Assembly: GCA_963593905.1 (NCBI GenBank) | Contig: CAVBBL010000014.1 | Location: forward strand, 1 to 64,000 | Length of the DNA stretch: 64,000 nucleotides | Direction: 5' to 3' | Source: CAG-791 sp963593905 | GTDB lineage: Bacteria > Bacillota > Clostridia > Lachnospirales > Lachnospiraceae | In this document: positions 34,666-43,491 of the stretch, in pieces | Layout of the letters: every line of letters begins with the position of its first letter | Position numbering within the stretch: the first letter of the stretch is position 1 | Position numbers and translations under genes: made by a program | The notes under the pieces: model-generated | What the model was told of the DNA's origin: nothing | Database searches by the model: none | Seen by the model: the letters and a program-made list of their open reading frames with translations, nothing else

Positions 34666-35622
34666 ATGCATGATTATTCTTTCTGTTCAATTGAATCCCT
34701 TGCCCGTTGTCAGCTCTGTCCTCGGAACTGCCGGGTCAACCGGCTGGCCGGTGAGTTGGGCTACTGCCGGGAGCCTGCCGCGCTCTATGCCGGCAGAGCC
34801 GCCCTTCTGCAGTGGGAGGAGCCTGTCATCTCCGGCTCTAGAGGCTCCGGCGCTGTCTTTTTTTCCGGCTGCAACATGGGATGTGTATTCTGTCAGAATC
34901 ATGACATTGCAAGAGGTCAGGCAGGACAGGAAATCGCCCCGGAGCATCTGACAGAGATCTTTTTCTCTCTGCAGGAGCAGGGGGCCCATAACATCAATCT
35001 GGTCACTCCTTCCCACTATCTGCCTCTTATCATTCCCGCGCTCCGGGAGGCCAAAAAACAGGGGCTTTCCATCCCTGTCGTTTACAATACCGCAGCCTAT
35101 GAGCGGGTAGAAGCCATTCAGGCCCTGGAGGGACTGGTAGATATTTATCTGCCTGACCTCAAATATATCTCCTCCGAACTGTCTCTTCGCTATTCAAAGG
35201 CTTCTGACTACTTCTCCTACGCCAGCCGCGCTATCACGGAGATGGTGCGCCAGACAGGTGCGCCCCTCTTTTCCGACGGTAAGAGCTCTTTGGATTGTGA
35301 AGATGATGCGCAGGATCCTTTGATGGTCCGAGGGGTTATCGTCCGGCACCTGGCACTTCCCGGATGTGCCAGGGACAGCAAAGCCGTCCTGCGCTATCTC
35401 CATGATACTTTCGGCAATCAGATTTTTATCAGCCTCATGAGTCAGTATACGCCTATGCCTCAGGTCGCAGAGGACCCTCTGCTCTCCCGCCCCCTCACCG
35501 CCGAGGAATACGATGCTCTGGTGGACTATGCCGTAGAGATTGGCATAGAAAACGGCTTTGTTCAGGGCGGAGAGACCGCCTCCGAGAGCTTTATTCCTGC
35601 CTTTGACGGCACAGGATTATAA
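34666..35622 (+). CDS. Radical SAM protein, PflX-like (COG1313 type)
   Basis: 318 residues. N-terminal Cys-rich RCQLCPRNCRV and GYCREP precede the radical SAM motif GCNMGCVFCQNHDIA (CxxxCxxC, near residue 70), which binds the [4Fe-4S] cluster and SAM; then NINLVTPSHYLP and VDIYLPDLKY as in pyruvate formate-lyase-activating enzyme relatives. The target protein of PflX-type enzymes is not established. The ATG is only 19 nt after the SRP RNA terminator and has no visible SD. A strong bidirectional terminator lies 150 nt downstream. Confidence 0.88.
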   Translation: MHDYSFCSIESLARCQLCPRNCRVNRLAGELGYCREPAALYAGRAALLQWEEPVISGSRGSGAVFFSGCNMGCVFCQNHDIARGQAGQEIAPEHLTEIFFSLQEQGAHNINLVTPSHYLPLIIPALREAKKQGLSIPVVYNTAAYERVEAIQALEGLVDIYLPDLKYISSELSLRYSKASDYFSYASRAITEMVRQTGAPLFSDGKSSLDCEDDAQDPLMVRGVIVRHLALPGCARDSKAVLRYLHDTFGNQIFISLMSQYTPMPQVAEDPLLSRPLTAEEYDALVDYAVEIGIENGFVQGGETASESFIPAFDGTGL

Positions 35623-35768
35623 ACGAACACCCACTCCGCAGTACAATCGCCAGCAAAACAGCGACTCATTTTTTCAAATTCTGTAGCTATTCCACTCCTT
35701 CTCGAATTTGCTATAGAAATCCCAATTTCTCTTGTTGCAGGCGCTGAACAGATACTATTTTTTAAAAC

Positions 35769-35818
35769 AAAAGAGAACGAAGTCAGGCGATTCTTATGCC
35801 CCTCTTTCGTTCTCTTTT
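35769..35818. terminator. Bidirectional intrinsic terminator
   Basis: AAAAGAGAACGAA (35769-35781) / TTCGTTCTCTTTT (35806-35818), 13-bp stem, between the convergent PflX-like and PucR-type genes. Confidence 0.95.
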
Positions 35819-35895
35819 ACTTTTATCACTTTACGCCTGCCACAGCTTAACTGCCTGCCATCACACGGGGCAAAATTTCACAAAAGCGCATTTCC

Positions 35896-36990
35896 CTAGA
35901 AATTCTGCTCATCCAAGTATTTCATATAGCTGACAACCATCAATGCAATCTTAAATGTCAGTGCATCCTCAAAGGTACGAATATCCAGTCCCGTGCTCTT
36001 CTGCAGCTTTTCAATTCGATACACCAGGGTATTTCTGTGCACAAACAGCTGTCTGGAAGTCTCTGAGACGTTCAAATTATTCTCAAAGAAGGTATTGATG
36101 GTGGTCAATGTCTCCTGATCCAGATTGGAGAGCACATCATCTCCAAAGATCTCATTGATGAAAATATGGCACAGATTCACCGGCAGCTGATAGATCAGAC
36201 GGCCGATGCCCAGTGCATTATAGGAGATCACTCTCTTCTCCGCATAGAAAATCTTTCCCACATCCATGGCCATCTTGGCCTCTTTGTAGGATTTGGAGAG
36301 ATCCTTTAATTCCGTTACGATGGTGCCGTAGGATGCTCTCACCTTCAGCATAGCCTCTGTATTGAGCATATCTACCGCCACGGTAGCTGCCTCCTCCACC
36401 TTCTCATAAGCTGTGTCCGAATCCAGAGACTTGATGATAATCACACTGCTCTCATCCACCGCTGTCAGGTAATCACCGTTTTGCACGGTATAAAGGCTGG
36501 AGAGCATCTCTGATGCAGTATTGTCCCCTTCCTTTTCGTCCTCCACCTCGATCATGATGATGGCTCTGGGACCGTTATTCTCGATATGGAGCTTCTTGGC
36601 CCGGTTGTAGATGTCTACCAGCAGCAGGTTATCCAACAGCAGATTCTGGAAAAAGTTGTTTCTATCGTACTTTTCCTTGTAGGCCCCCATGAGGTTTCGC
36701 AGCTCGCTGACAGCAATCTTGCTGACCATAAAGGTATGCTCACTCTCACCGGTGGCTGCCAGGATATAAGCCGGCTCTCCATCTTCTTCCACCTTCAGCA
36801 GATAGCAATTGCCAATGATCTGTGAATCCACAGGTGTTCTGGCAAATCCGGTAATCAGCTGCTGATCCGGCTCCGGTGCTCCCTCTGTCATAGCCACCGC
36901 AATACCATTTAAGTCCATCACGCAAAATTCCACTTTGGTAATACTGCGCAGCTCTTCCAGACAGTTCTTAATAACCTGTGAAGAAATCAT
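35896..36990 (-). CDS. PucR/CdaR-type transcriptional regulator
   Basis: 364 residues. An N-terminal sensor-like domain (VEFCVMDLNGIAVAMTEGAP, then ESEHTFMVSKIAVSELRNL), a central GGDEF-like degenerate region (about 140-260), and the PucR C-terminal HTH: LNVSETSRQLFVHRNTLVYR with a final helix DALTFKIALMV. Likely a carbohydrate- or acid-responsive regulator; it lies next to a sugar ABC ATPase gene. ATG 36990 follows AAGGAGGTAAAA. The long upstream frame to 37068 is translated leader element. Confidence 0.85.
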   Translation of the reverse strand: MISSQVIKNCLEELRSITKVEFCVMDLNGIAVAMTEGAPEPDQQLITGFARTPVDSQIIGNCYLLKVEEDGEPAYILAATGESEHTFMVSKIAVSELRNLMGAYKEKYDRNNFFQNLLLDNLLLVDIYNRAKKLHIENNGPRAIIMIEVEDEKEGDNTASEMLSSLYTVQNGDYLTAVDESSVIIIKSLDSDTAYEKVEEAATVAVDMLNTEAMLKVRASYGTIVTELKDLSKSYKEAKMAMDVGKIFYAEKRVISYNALGIGRLIYQLPVNLCHIFINEIFGDDVLSNLDQETLTTINTFFENNLNVSETSRQLFVHRNTLVYRIEKLQKSTGLDIRTFEDALTFKIALMVVSYMKYLDEQNF

Positions 36991-36993
36991 TTT

Positions 36994-37197
36994 TACCTCC
37001 TTGTATCGCAGCTTGTCTGCGATACCACGAGGAGAATTTCGCGAAAGCGAATTCTCCGATGTGATCAATAGCCTATGCTGCCTGCAGCATAGGCTTTATC
37101 AACAGAAATCGACATCAGGAAATTTCTGTTGATTCGCCTCCTTGTATCGCAGCTTGTCTGTGATACCACGAAGAGAATTCGCGAAAGCGAGTTCTCT
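36994..37197 (-). repeat. Nested multi-hairpin leader element, TATCGCAG sub-type
   Basis: Gene direction: A2 (37197-37172), B2 (37165-37145), SD AAGGAGGCG, C (37131-37100, CAACAGAAAT / ATTTCTGTTG), D (37095-37070, AGCCTATGCT and complement), TGATCACATC linker, A (37057-37031, GGAGAATT / AATTCTCC with TCGC..GCGA tip), B (37024-37004, TATCGCAGACAAGCTGCGATA), SD AAGGAGG, ATG. Relative to other loci, B, C and D stems are changed on both arms. Confidence 0.85.
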
Positions 37198-37262
37198 AGC
37201 AGATTTTCTGTAAACCTTAACTTGTACTCAGTTTACACGCTGGCTATTTTTTTCGCAAGATT

Positions 37263-37297
37263 TAAAAAAGAGGGAGACATAATGTCTCCCCCTTTGT
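37263..37297 (-). terminator. Intrinsic terminator of the sugar ABC ATPase gene
   Basis: GGGGGAGACA / TGTCTCCCTC stem followed on the minus strand by TTTTTT. Confidence 0.92.
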
Positions 37298-37326
37298 CAC
37301 ATACTATGTAATTGCCTGGCAGCTTC

Positions 37327-38436
37327 CTAGTTGGTGATAATCTGCTCGGTCTCTTTGTCAAATACGTGAATCTTCTCGGTATCAAAGCCAAACTTAACGG
37401 TATCGCCAGGTCTTGCAGTGGTACGAGGATCTACTCTTGCGGTCAGAGGTGTATCTGCCAGATCGAAGTACAGGAATACTTCTGCGCCAAGCAGCTCGTA
37501 AACCTTGATCTTGGACTCGAATACACACTTAGAGGTTGCTACGAACATCTCAGAATCGTCAACGTTCTCAGGACGGATACCCATAACAACGGTCTTTCCG
37601 TCATAGCCACCCTCGATGACCTTCTTAGCCTTTGCAGGCGGAAGCGGGATATCCTGACCTGCTACGGTAAGGAATGCTTCCTGACCGGATACCTTAACAA
37701 CAGCATCCAGGAAGTTCATCTGCGGAGATCCCATGAATCCTGCTACGAACAGGTTCTGCGGCTTGTCATACAGATTCTGAGGAGTATCTACCTGCTGGAT
37801 AACGCCGTCCTTCATAACGACGATTCTGGTACCCAGTGTCATAGCCTCGGTCTGATCGTGTGTAACGTAGATGATGGTGGTGCCCAGTCTCTGATGCAGC
37901 TTTGCGATCTCGATACGCATCTGTACACGAAGCTTTGCATCCAGGTTTGACAGAGGCTCGTCCATCAGGAATACCTTAGGATTACGTACGATAGCACGTC
38001 CCATAGCAACACGCTGTCTCTGACCACCGGACAGAGCCTTCGGCTTACGATCAAGGAGAGGAGTCAGATCCAGGATCTTTGCTGCTTCCTTAACCATCTT
38101 GTCGATTTCGTCCTTCGGAACTTTTCTTAACTTCAGGCCGAATGCCATGTTGTCGTAAACGGACATATGAGGATACAGAGCGTAGTTCTGGAATACCATT
38201 GCGATATCTCTGTCCTTGGGCTCTACATCGTTAACAACCTTGTCGTCGATCTTCAGTGTACCGGAAGAAATATCCTCCAGACCTGCAATCATACGAAGGG
38301 TAGTGGACTTACCACATCCGGAAGGTCCTACGAAAATGATGAATTCCTTATCTGCGATCTCAAGATTGAAATTCTTAACTGCTTCAAAACCATTGGGATA
38401 CTTCTTGCAAATATTCTGTAATGATAAACTTGCCAT
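37327..38436 (-). CDS. Sugar ABC transporter ATP-binding protein (MsmK/UgpC type)
   Basis: 369 residues. Walker A GPSGCGKSTT, Q-loop MVFQNYALYPHMSV, signature LSGGQRQRVAMGRA, Walker B VFLMDEPLSNLDAKLR, H-loop VTHDQTEA, and the C-terminal TOBE regulatory domain (about 240-369). Such ATPases often energise several carbohydrate importers; no permease or binding protein gene is next to it, which fits a shared ATPase role. Own terminator and its own transcript; the codon usage looks more regular than in neighbours, suggesting high expression. Confidence 0.94.
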   Translation of the reverse strand: MASLSLQNICKKYPNGFEAVKNFNLEIADKEFIIFVGPSGCGKSTTLRMIAGLEDISSGTLKIDDKVVNDVEPKDRDIAMVFQNYALYPHMSVYDNMAFGLKLRKVPKDEIDKMVKEAAKILDLTPLLDRKPKALSGGQRQRVAMGRAIVRNPKVFLMDEPLSNLDAKLRVQMRIEIAKLHQRLGTTIIYVTHDQTEAMTLGTRIVVMKDGVIQQVDTPQNLYDKPQNLFVAGFMGSPQMNFLDAVVKVSGQEAFLTVAGQDIPLPPAKAKKVIEGGYDGKTVVMGIRPENVDDSEMFVATSKCVFESKIKVYELLGAEVFLYFDLADTPLTARVDPRTTARPGDTVKFGFDTEKIHVFDKETEQIITN

Positions 38437-38582
38437 TTGCTTCTGCCTCCGTTCTTAATTCCTATAATAGAAGTGCTCTATCGAAATCTGTTGTATTCAG
38501 TATACTCAACATTCTCCTGAATGAACATGCCCGTTTTTTACAAAGTTTTTTCCCAGTATTGTAACATTTGCTCACAAAAAAT

Positions 38583-38625
38583 GTGGATTCCCCTGTATTT
38601 GGAAATTATGCCCAAGGGAATCCAC
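38583..38625 (-). terminator. Intrinsic terminator of the YesL-like gene
   Basis: GTGGATTCCC (38592-38583 side) / GGGAATCCAC perfect 10-bp stem; minus strand continues ATTTTTTGTG. 23-nt loop. Confidence 0.8.
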
Positions 38626-38717
38626 GTTTTCTATACATCTTGACGAACCACCATTAAGTGATTCTGCTTATTGCTATCCAGACTTTATACTGTCTTTACA
38701 CTGTTTTCCTGCACCTG

Positions 38718-39467
38718 TTACACCCGACTGCTTTCTTCGGCTGCGCCGTCTTCCTCTTTGGCCCTGCGGTCTGCCGCGTCGATCATGCTCGGATTCTGCA
38801 CCGGTGTATCATCATAGAGTCCCTCCGGCATGGCATCCGGATCTTTTTCCTCTTCCTCCGGCTCAAATTTCTTAAACAGCGGACTGTACAGCATAGCGCA
38901 CACATAGGAGGGAGCGGAAATACCGAACATGACCACGATGGGCAATGCTGCTGTCACCAGGTAAAGTACGATCCAGGGCACTGCTGTAATGGCCAGCATC
39001 CCCAATGTGCGGGGGAAAGCAGCCACCACCATGATCGCCGCATTCTTCAAAGTCCCCCGGACTGTGTTGACGAAATGGGACTGCAGCGGAAAAGTATATA
39101 GAAATACACAGAATACGATCAGTGCCACTACTACCAATACAATCCGGATCCAATTCGGGAAAGTCGCCCCGGAATAGTTCAGGATATAGATATCCACACC
39201 GAAGACGATGGCAAAAGCGAGAAAAATCAGCCAAAGCAGAGTTCCCTGCTTAAAATTATCCTTAAAGGCCTTAAAGAAGGACTTGGTGATATACCCTTCC
39301 TCATTGCGAACCATTTTCAGCAGCAGGTAGTGCATGGCCGACAGCGAAGCACCTATGGTGAAAATCGGAATGGAACAGACGATCACCAAAATATTCAGCC
39401 AAAGCAGGTCTGCCAGCCGGCTTAAGAACCGCATAATCGGACTGTCCAGGTCAAAAATTTTGCTCAT
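38718..39467 (-). CDS. YesL-like membrane protein (DUF624)
   Basis: 249 residues, five to six transmembrane helices in the first 200 residues (LLWLNILVIVCSIPIFTIGAS is the family hallmark region), then an acidic cytoplasmic tail with PEEEEKDPD. DUF624 genes usually accompany carbohydrate ABC importers or glycoside hydrolases; here it neighbours a sugar ABC ATPase. Function not established. Confidence 0.85.
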   Translation of the reverse strand: MSKIFDLDSPIMRFLSRLADLLWLNILVIVCSIPIFTIGASLSAMHYLLLKMVRNEEGYITKSFFKAFKDNFKQGTLLWLIFLAFAIVFGVDIYILNYSGATFPNWIRIVLVVVALIVFCVFLYTFPLQSHFVNTVRGTLKNAAIMVVAAFPRTLGMLAITAVPWIVLYLVTAALPIVVMFGISAPSYVCAMLYSPLFKKFEPEEEEKDPDAMPEGLYDDTPVQNPSMIDAADRRAKEEDGAAEESSRV

Positions 39468-39557
39468 TTGCTTTGTGTTTCCTTTCTCATCTCATAAAAT
39501 CAGGATCCGGCATATCCGCCTGCCTTACCTGCTCCGGTTTACACCCCTTCTTCATCC

Positions 39558-40088
39558 TCAGCCGAGTTTTGCAAAGAAATCCCCGATAAAATTGCGAAAA
39601 GCATTTTTTACAGTGTCCAGTATACCCTGTATCCAACCGGTAAGTCCTGTTTTTACTGTATCTCCGATGGCCCGGCCTGCCACCTCTCCCACGTGGTTCA
39701 CCGCATCCTCTCCGTATTTCTCATAAGCGGATGCCGCCTCCTCTACGATCTGCCCCGCAGAAAGTCCCATGGATTTAAGCTTTTCTATTCCTTCCAGAAG
39801 CCGCTGCTTCTGCCCTTCATCCATCTGGATCTGATATTTCTCCTCGCCCTCTGCGATGGCGTTCTGAATGTCCTCGTCGGTTTCCAGCTTTCCCTCGGAG
39901 GCCTTTTCCTTCATATATTCCAGAATCTCCTGCACCTTGTCCGCAGAAGCCTCCGTCACCGCATCGGCGATCTGAGAGGCAGTTTCTGAGCTGCCGTTCT
40001 CCGCTGCCCACGCCCCTGCCGCAGGTGTCACAGCCATCGCAGCCACCATCCAAACTGTCATGATTCTGACTGCTGTTTTTCTTTTCAT
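39558..40088 (-). CDS. Secreted protein of unknown function
   Basis: 176 residues. Sec signal peptide: basic MKRKTAVR, hydrophobic IMTVWMVAAMAVTPAAG, probable cleavage after AWA. The mature part is helical and acidic (SADKVQEILEYMKEKA, KYQIQMDEGQKQRLLEGIEKLKSMG) and ends in an amphipathic glycine-containing segment GWIQGILDTVKNAFRNFIGDFF. The middle recalls the helical tail of DUF1002 proteins, but this is weak. ATG 40088 follows AAATAAGGAGTGTT; the longer in-frame frame is leader element. Confidence 0.7.
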   Translation of the reverse strand: MKRKTAVRIMTVWMVAAMAVTPAAGAWAAENGSSETASQIADAVTEASADKVQEILEYMKEKASEGKLETDEDIQNAIAEGEEKYQIQMDEGQKQRLLEGIEKLKSMGLSAGQIVEEAASAYEKYGEDAVNHVGEVAGRAIGDTVKTGLTGWIQGILDTVKNAFRNFIGDFFAKLG

Positions 40089-40091
40089 AAC

Positions 40092-40200
40092 ACTCCTTAT
40101 TTCTGAGCAGCCAACCGCTTTACCGCAAAAAAGCGACGAAAATACCCGGCTGCGAAGAGGCAGCAAATTATTTTGCGCCGGAAAAGATGCAAAATAATTT
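40092..40200 (-). repeat. Leader element (A-B-SD), GCTGCTCAGAAAT sub-type
   Basis: A (40200-40165, AAATTATTTTGC / GCAAAATAATTT, perfect), expanded B (40152-40107, GCAGCCGGG..GGCTGC with an inner hairpin), then TCAGAAATAAGGAG. C and D absent. Confidence 0.6.
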
Positions 40201-40211
40201 TAGCTTGCTCT

Positions 40212-41144
40212 CTACTTCTTGCTTTCCATCCAGTCCGCGATGACCGCAAAGGTCGTCTCCCGGTCATCTTCATTAAGCACCTCATGTCTGTCTCCATCCA
40301 CCAGATGCATGGTCACATCCTGCATGCCCAGTTCATCCCGAAAGCTCTTGTATACCTTTTCCACTGCCTTGCCGTAATCTCCCACCGGATCCGCACTGCC
40401 TGCCACAAAGAGTACCGGCAGCATTTTGGGCATCTTCTCCAACAGATCCCGATCGTGCAGTCTCCAGATCAGCTCAAACAGCGTTCTGAATCCATTGACT
40501 GTGAAGGTAAATCCACACAAAGGATCATTATTATAGTCATCTACATTGTCTCTTCTGACAGAGAGCCAGTCCATGGGCGTCCTGGCATCCGGAATCTGCT
40601 TATTATAGCCGCCGAAAGCCAGGCCATTGATCAGTTCCGCCTTATGCCGGCTGCCAAACAGGACACCCTGCACGGCTGCAATCCCTCTGGAAAGACACAA
40701 AAGGACTTTGGACTGCATGCCGGTGCCCACGATCACAGCTCCCTGCACGCCGGTGCCGTAGCGGCACAGATAATTTCTGGTAATAAAGGATCCCATGCTG
40801 TGTCCCAGGATAAAGATCGGCAGTCCGGGGTACTCTGACTGCACGGTTTTTTTGAGTCTATGCACATCTCTGACCAATACAGTCGCCGGATCCTGCTCGC
40901 AGAAATAGCCAAGGTCCTCTTTAGACTCCGCCGTTTGCCCATGTCCCAGCAGATCCTCTCCGGTCACCAGATATCCCCTGCTGCAGAGAAATGCAGCAAG
41001 CTCTTCATAACGCTCGATATACTCTGCCATGCCGTGCACCAGCACCACGATTCCCCTGGGCTTTTCTTCCGGGAGCCACTTCACGCACTGTACCGGTGTA
41101 TGATCCTCATCTCTGGATGATATAGTGAATCTGATTTTTTCCAT
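40212..41144 (-). CDS. Alpha/beta hydrolase, monoacylglycerol lipase-like
   Basis: 310 residues. Oxyanion region VVLVHGMAEYIERYEELA, nucleophile elbow LGHSMGSF, acid in AGSADPVG and His in DGDRHEVLNE complete the Ser-Asp-His triad. Cytosolic hydrolase of lipid or lysophospholipid esters; exact substrate unknown. ATG 41144 lies after GAGGGATAGC; the in-frame upstream residues (for example SYLFPKETNS) are translated leader. No terminator separates it from metG; the leader element fills the gap. Confidence 0.87.
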   Translation of the reverse strand: MEKIRFTISSRDEDHTPVQCVKWLPEEKPRGIVVLVHGMAEYIERYEELAAFLCSRGYLVTGEDLLGHGQTAESKEDLGYFCEQDPATVLVRDVHRLKKTVQSEYPGLPIFILGHSMGSFITRNYLCRYGTGVQGAVIVGTGMQSKVLLCLSRGIAAVQGVLFGSRHKAELINGLAFGGYNKQIPDARTPMDWLSVRRDNVDDYNNDPLCGFTFTVNGFRTLFELIWRLHDRDLLEKMPKMLPVLFVAGSADPVGDYGKAVEKVYKSFRDELGMQDVTMHLVDGDRHEVLNEDDRETTFAVIADWMESKK

Positions 41145-41147
41145 GCT

Positions 41148-41360
41148 ATCCCTCATTTCTGAGCAGCTTTGCTGCGAAGAGGCGACGAGAATTTCAGATT
41201 CTCGTCTGCCATCAGGGCTATTTGTTTCTTTCGGAAACAAATAGCTGTGCGAAAAATATGCCATCGGGCATATTTTTCACACTCCCCTCATTTCTGAGCA
41301 GCTTTGCTGCGAAGGGGCGACGAGAATTTCAGATTCTCGTCTGCCATCAAGGTTATTTGT
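41148..41360 (-). repeat. Nested multi-hairpin leader element, GCAGCAAAGCTGC sub-type
   Basis: Gene direction: D remnant, A2 (41341-41319, GACGAGAAT / ATTCTCGTC), B2 (41310-41298), SD AATGAGGGG, C (41282-41247), D (41245-41217, GCTATTTGTTTC / GAAACAAATAGC), linker CCTGATGGCA, A (41206-41184), B (41175-41163, GCAGCAAAGCTGC), SD AATGAGGG. A and B are exact duplicates in both modules. Confidence 0.85.
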
Positions 41361-41416
41361 TTCTACCGCGCCCCGTACTCCCTCGGTGCAACAGTGTAAC
41401 CCCCACAGTGGAAAAA

Positions 41417-43480
41417 TCAGCAGATTTCAGCACCTGCCGGCATATTCTTATCTGCCTCCGGCGTCATCAGCGCCAGATTGCCATCCGCATCCTCCGCACA
41501 AAGCAGCATGCCCTCGGAAAGGACACCTGCCAGCTTGGCCGGCTTTAAGTTCACCAGCACCATGACCTTCTTGCCTACCATCTCCTCTGCAGAATAGTAC
41601 TTGCGGATACCGGAGACGATCTGCTTGGTCTCCTGGCCGATGCGGACCTGAGAGCAAAGGAGCTTCTTGGACTTCGGTACTTCCTTGCACTCTAAGATCT
41701 CGCCTACCTGGAACTGCATCTTTGCAAAATCATCGTATTCGATTTCCGGCTTCGCCTCTACCTCAGGCACTTTTGCCTCTGCAGCCTTTGCCGCTGCCTT
41801 ATCTGCCTCCAACGCCAGCTTCATGGTCTCCGGCAGTGCAATGCCTGCTGCCTGAAGATTAGCAGCCGCTTTGCGCTGGTGTGCCATATACTCCTCGCGC
41901 TGGCGCGCAGAAATCTCCTCCGCCTTCTGCAGGATCTCTTCCTTATCCAGACGGGCAAAAAGAATCTCAGGTGCATCCGTCACCTTATTGCCGGAAGGAT
42001 ACAGGCCGAATTTCTTCACATCTGCAAAATCCCGAAGTCCGGTATTTAACTGAGCTGCAATCTTATCACAGGTCTCCGGCATAAAGGGTGCCAGCAGAGA
42101 TGTACCGATGGTGATGCCCTCAATCAGGTTGTAAAGTACTGTGGATAAGCGATCCTTCTTTGCCTCATCCTTAGCAAGCGACCAGGGCGTGGTCTCATCA
42201 ATGTACTTGTTCAGGCGCTTAAACACTGCAAAGATCTCCGTCAATGCGTCAGCCACCCGCAGCTCGTCCATCTTTGCCTCTACCTTGTCGTAGGCACCGG
42301 TGACAACCGCCTTTAATTCCTCATCTACAGGCTCCGCTGCTCCCGGATTGGAAACCACTCCGCCGAAATACTTGTTGCTCATGGAAATGGTGCGGTTCAC
42401 CAGATTGCCCAGGGTGTTGGCCAGGTCAGAGTTAAGCCGCTCCACCATCAGCTCCCAGGTGATGACACCGTCATTATCATAGGGCATCTCGTGGAGTACA
42501 TAGTAACGAACAGCGTCTACGCCGAATACAGAAACCAAATCATCCGCATAAATCACGTTGCCCTTGCTCTTACTCATCTTTTCCCCGCCCTGCAGCAGCC
42601 AGGGATGACCGAATACCTGCTTGGGAAGAGGTTCTCCCAAAGCCATCAGGAAAATAGGCCAGTAAATGGTATGGAAACGAATGATATCCTTGCCGATCAG
42701 ATGCAGATCTGCCGGCCAGTTCTTTTTATATTCTTCGGAGCTGTTGCCGTCTGCATCATAGCCGATGCCAGTGATATAGTTCGTCAGTGCATCCAGCCAT
42801 ACATAGACCACATGCTTGGGATCGAAGTCCACGGGAATGCCCCACTTGAAGGAGGTTCTGGAAACACACAGATCCTGCAGTCCCGGCAGAAGGAAGTTGT
42901 TCATCATCTCATTCTTGCGGGATACAGGCTGAATGAACTCCGGATGGGTATTGATATGCTCGATCAAGCGGTCAGCATACTTGCTCATACGGAAGAAATA
43001 AGCCTCTTCCTTGGCGGGGTGCACCTCTCCGCCGCACTCCGGGCAGCGGCCGTTTACCAGCTGAGACTCTGTGTAGAAAGCCTCATCCTCGGTGCAGTAC
43101 ATTCCTTCGTACTCGCTCTTGTAAATATCATCCTGCTCATAGAGCTTTTTGAAAATCTTCTGTACCTGCTTCTCATGCTCTTCATCGGTAGTTCTGATAA
43201 AGTGATCATAAGAGGTGTTCATCATGTCCCAGAGATGACGGATCGTGCCTGCTGTCATGTCCACGAATTCCTTCGGGCTCATGCCTTCTTCAATCGCTCT
43301 GGTCTCAATCTTCTGTCCGTGCTCATCAGAGCCGGTCTGAAAATGCACATCGTAGCCGTCTGCTCTCTTGTAGCGGGCGATGCTGTCTGCCAATACGATC
43401 TCATAGCTGTTGCCGATGTGGGGCTTGCCGGATGTATAGGCAATTGCCGTCGTAATGTAATATTTTCCTTTATTTTGCAT
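41417..43480 (-). CDS. metG: Methionyl-tRNA synthetase
   Basis: Charges tRNA-Met. 687 residues. Class I signature KPHIGNSY (near residue 20) and KMSKSKGN; Cys pair RCPECGG in the connective peptide; C-terminal tRNA-binding (EMAP-like) domain FAKMQFQVGEILECKEVPKSKKLL, so dimeric long form. 12 nt after map, same transcript from 44443-44471. Confidence 0.97.
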   Translation of the reverse strand: MQNKGKYYITTAIAYTSGKPHIGNSYEIVLADSIARYKRADGYDVHFQTGSDEHGQKIETRAIEEGMSPKEFVDMTAGTIRHLWDMMNTSYDHFIRTTDEEHEKQVQKIFKKLYEQDDIYKSEYEGMYCTEDEAFYTESQLVNGRCPECGGEVHPAKEEAYFFRMSKYADRLIEHINTHPEFIQPVSRKNEMMNNFLLPGLQDLCVSRTSFKWGIPVDFDPKHVVYVWLDALTNYITGIGYDADGNSSEEYKKNWPADLHLIGKDIIRFHTIYWPIFLMALGEPLPKQVFGHPWLLQGGEKMSKSKGNVIYADDLVSVFGVDAVRYYVLHEMPYDNDGVITWELMVERLNSDLANTLGNLVNRTISMSNKYFGGVVSNPGAAEPVDEELKAVVTGAYDKVEAKMDELRVADALTEIFAVFKRLNKYIDETTPWSLAKDEAKKDRLSTVLYNLIEGITIGTSLLAPFMPETCDKIAAQLNTGLRDFADVKKFGLYPSGNKVTDAPEILFARLDKEEILQKAEEISARQREEYMAHQRKAAANLQAAGIALPETMKLALEADKAAAKAAEAKVPEVEAKPEIEYDDFAKMQFQVGEILECKEVPKSKKLLCSQVRIGQETKQIVSGIRKYYSAEEMVGKKVMVLVNLKPAKLAGVLSEGMLLCAEDADGNLALMTPEADKNMPAGAEIC

Positions 43481-43491
43481 TGGTTTTCCTC

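Noticed and set aside
34481..34951. Plus-strand frame across the SRP RNA
   Set aside because: It covers a structured RNA and the first part of the PflX-like gene in another frame.
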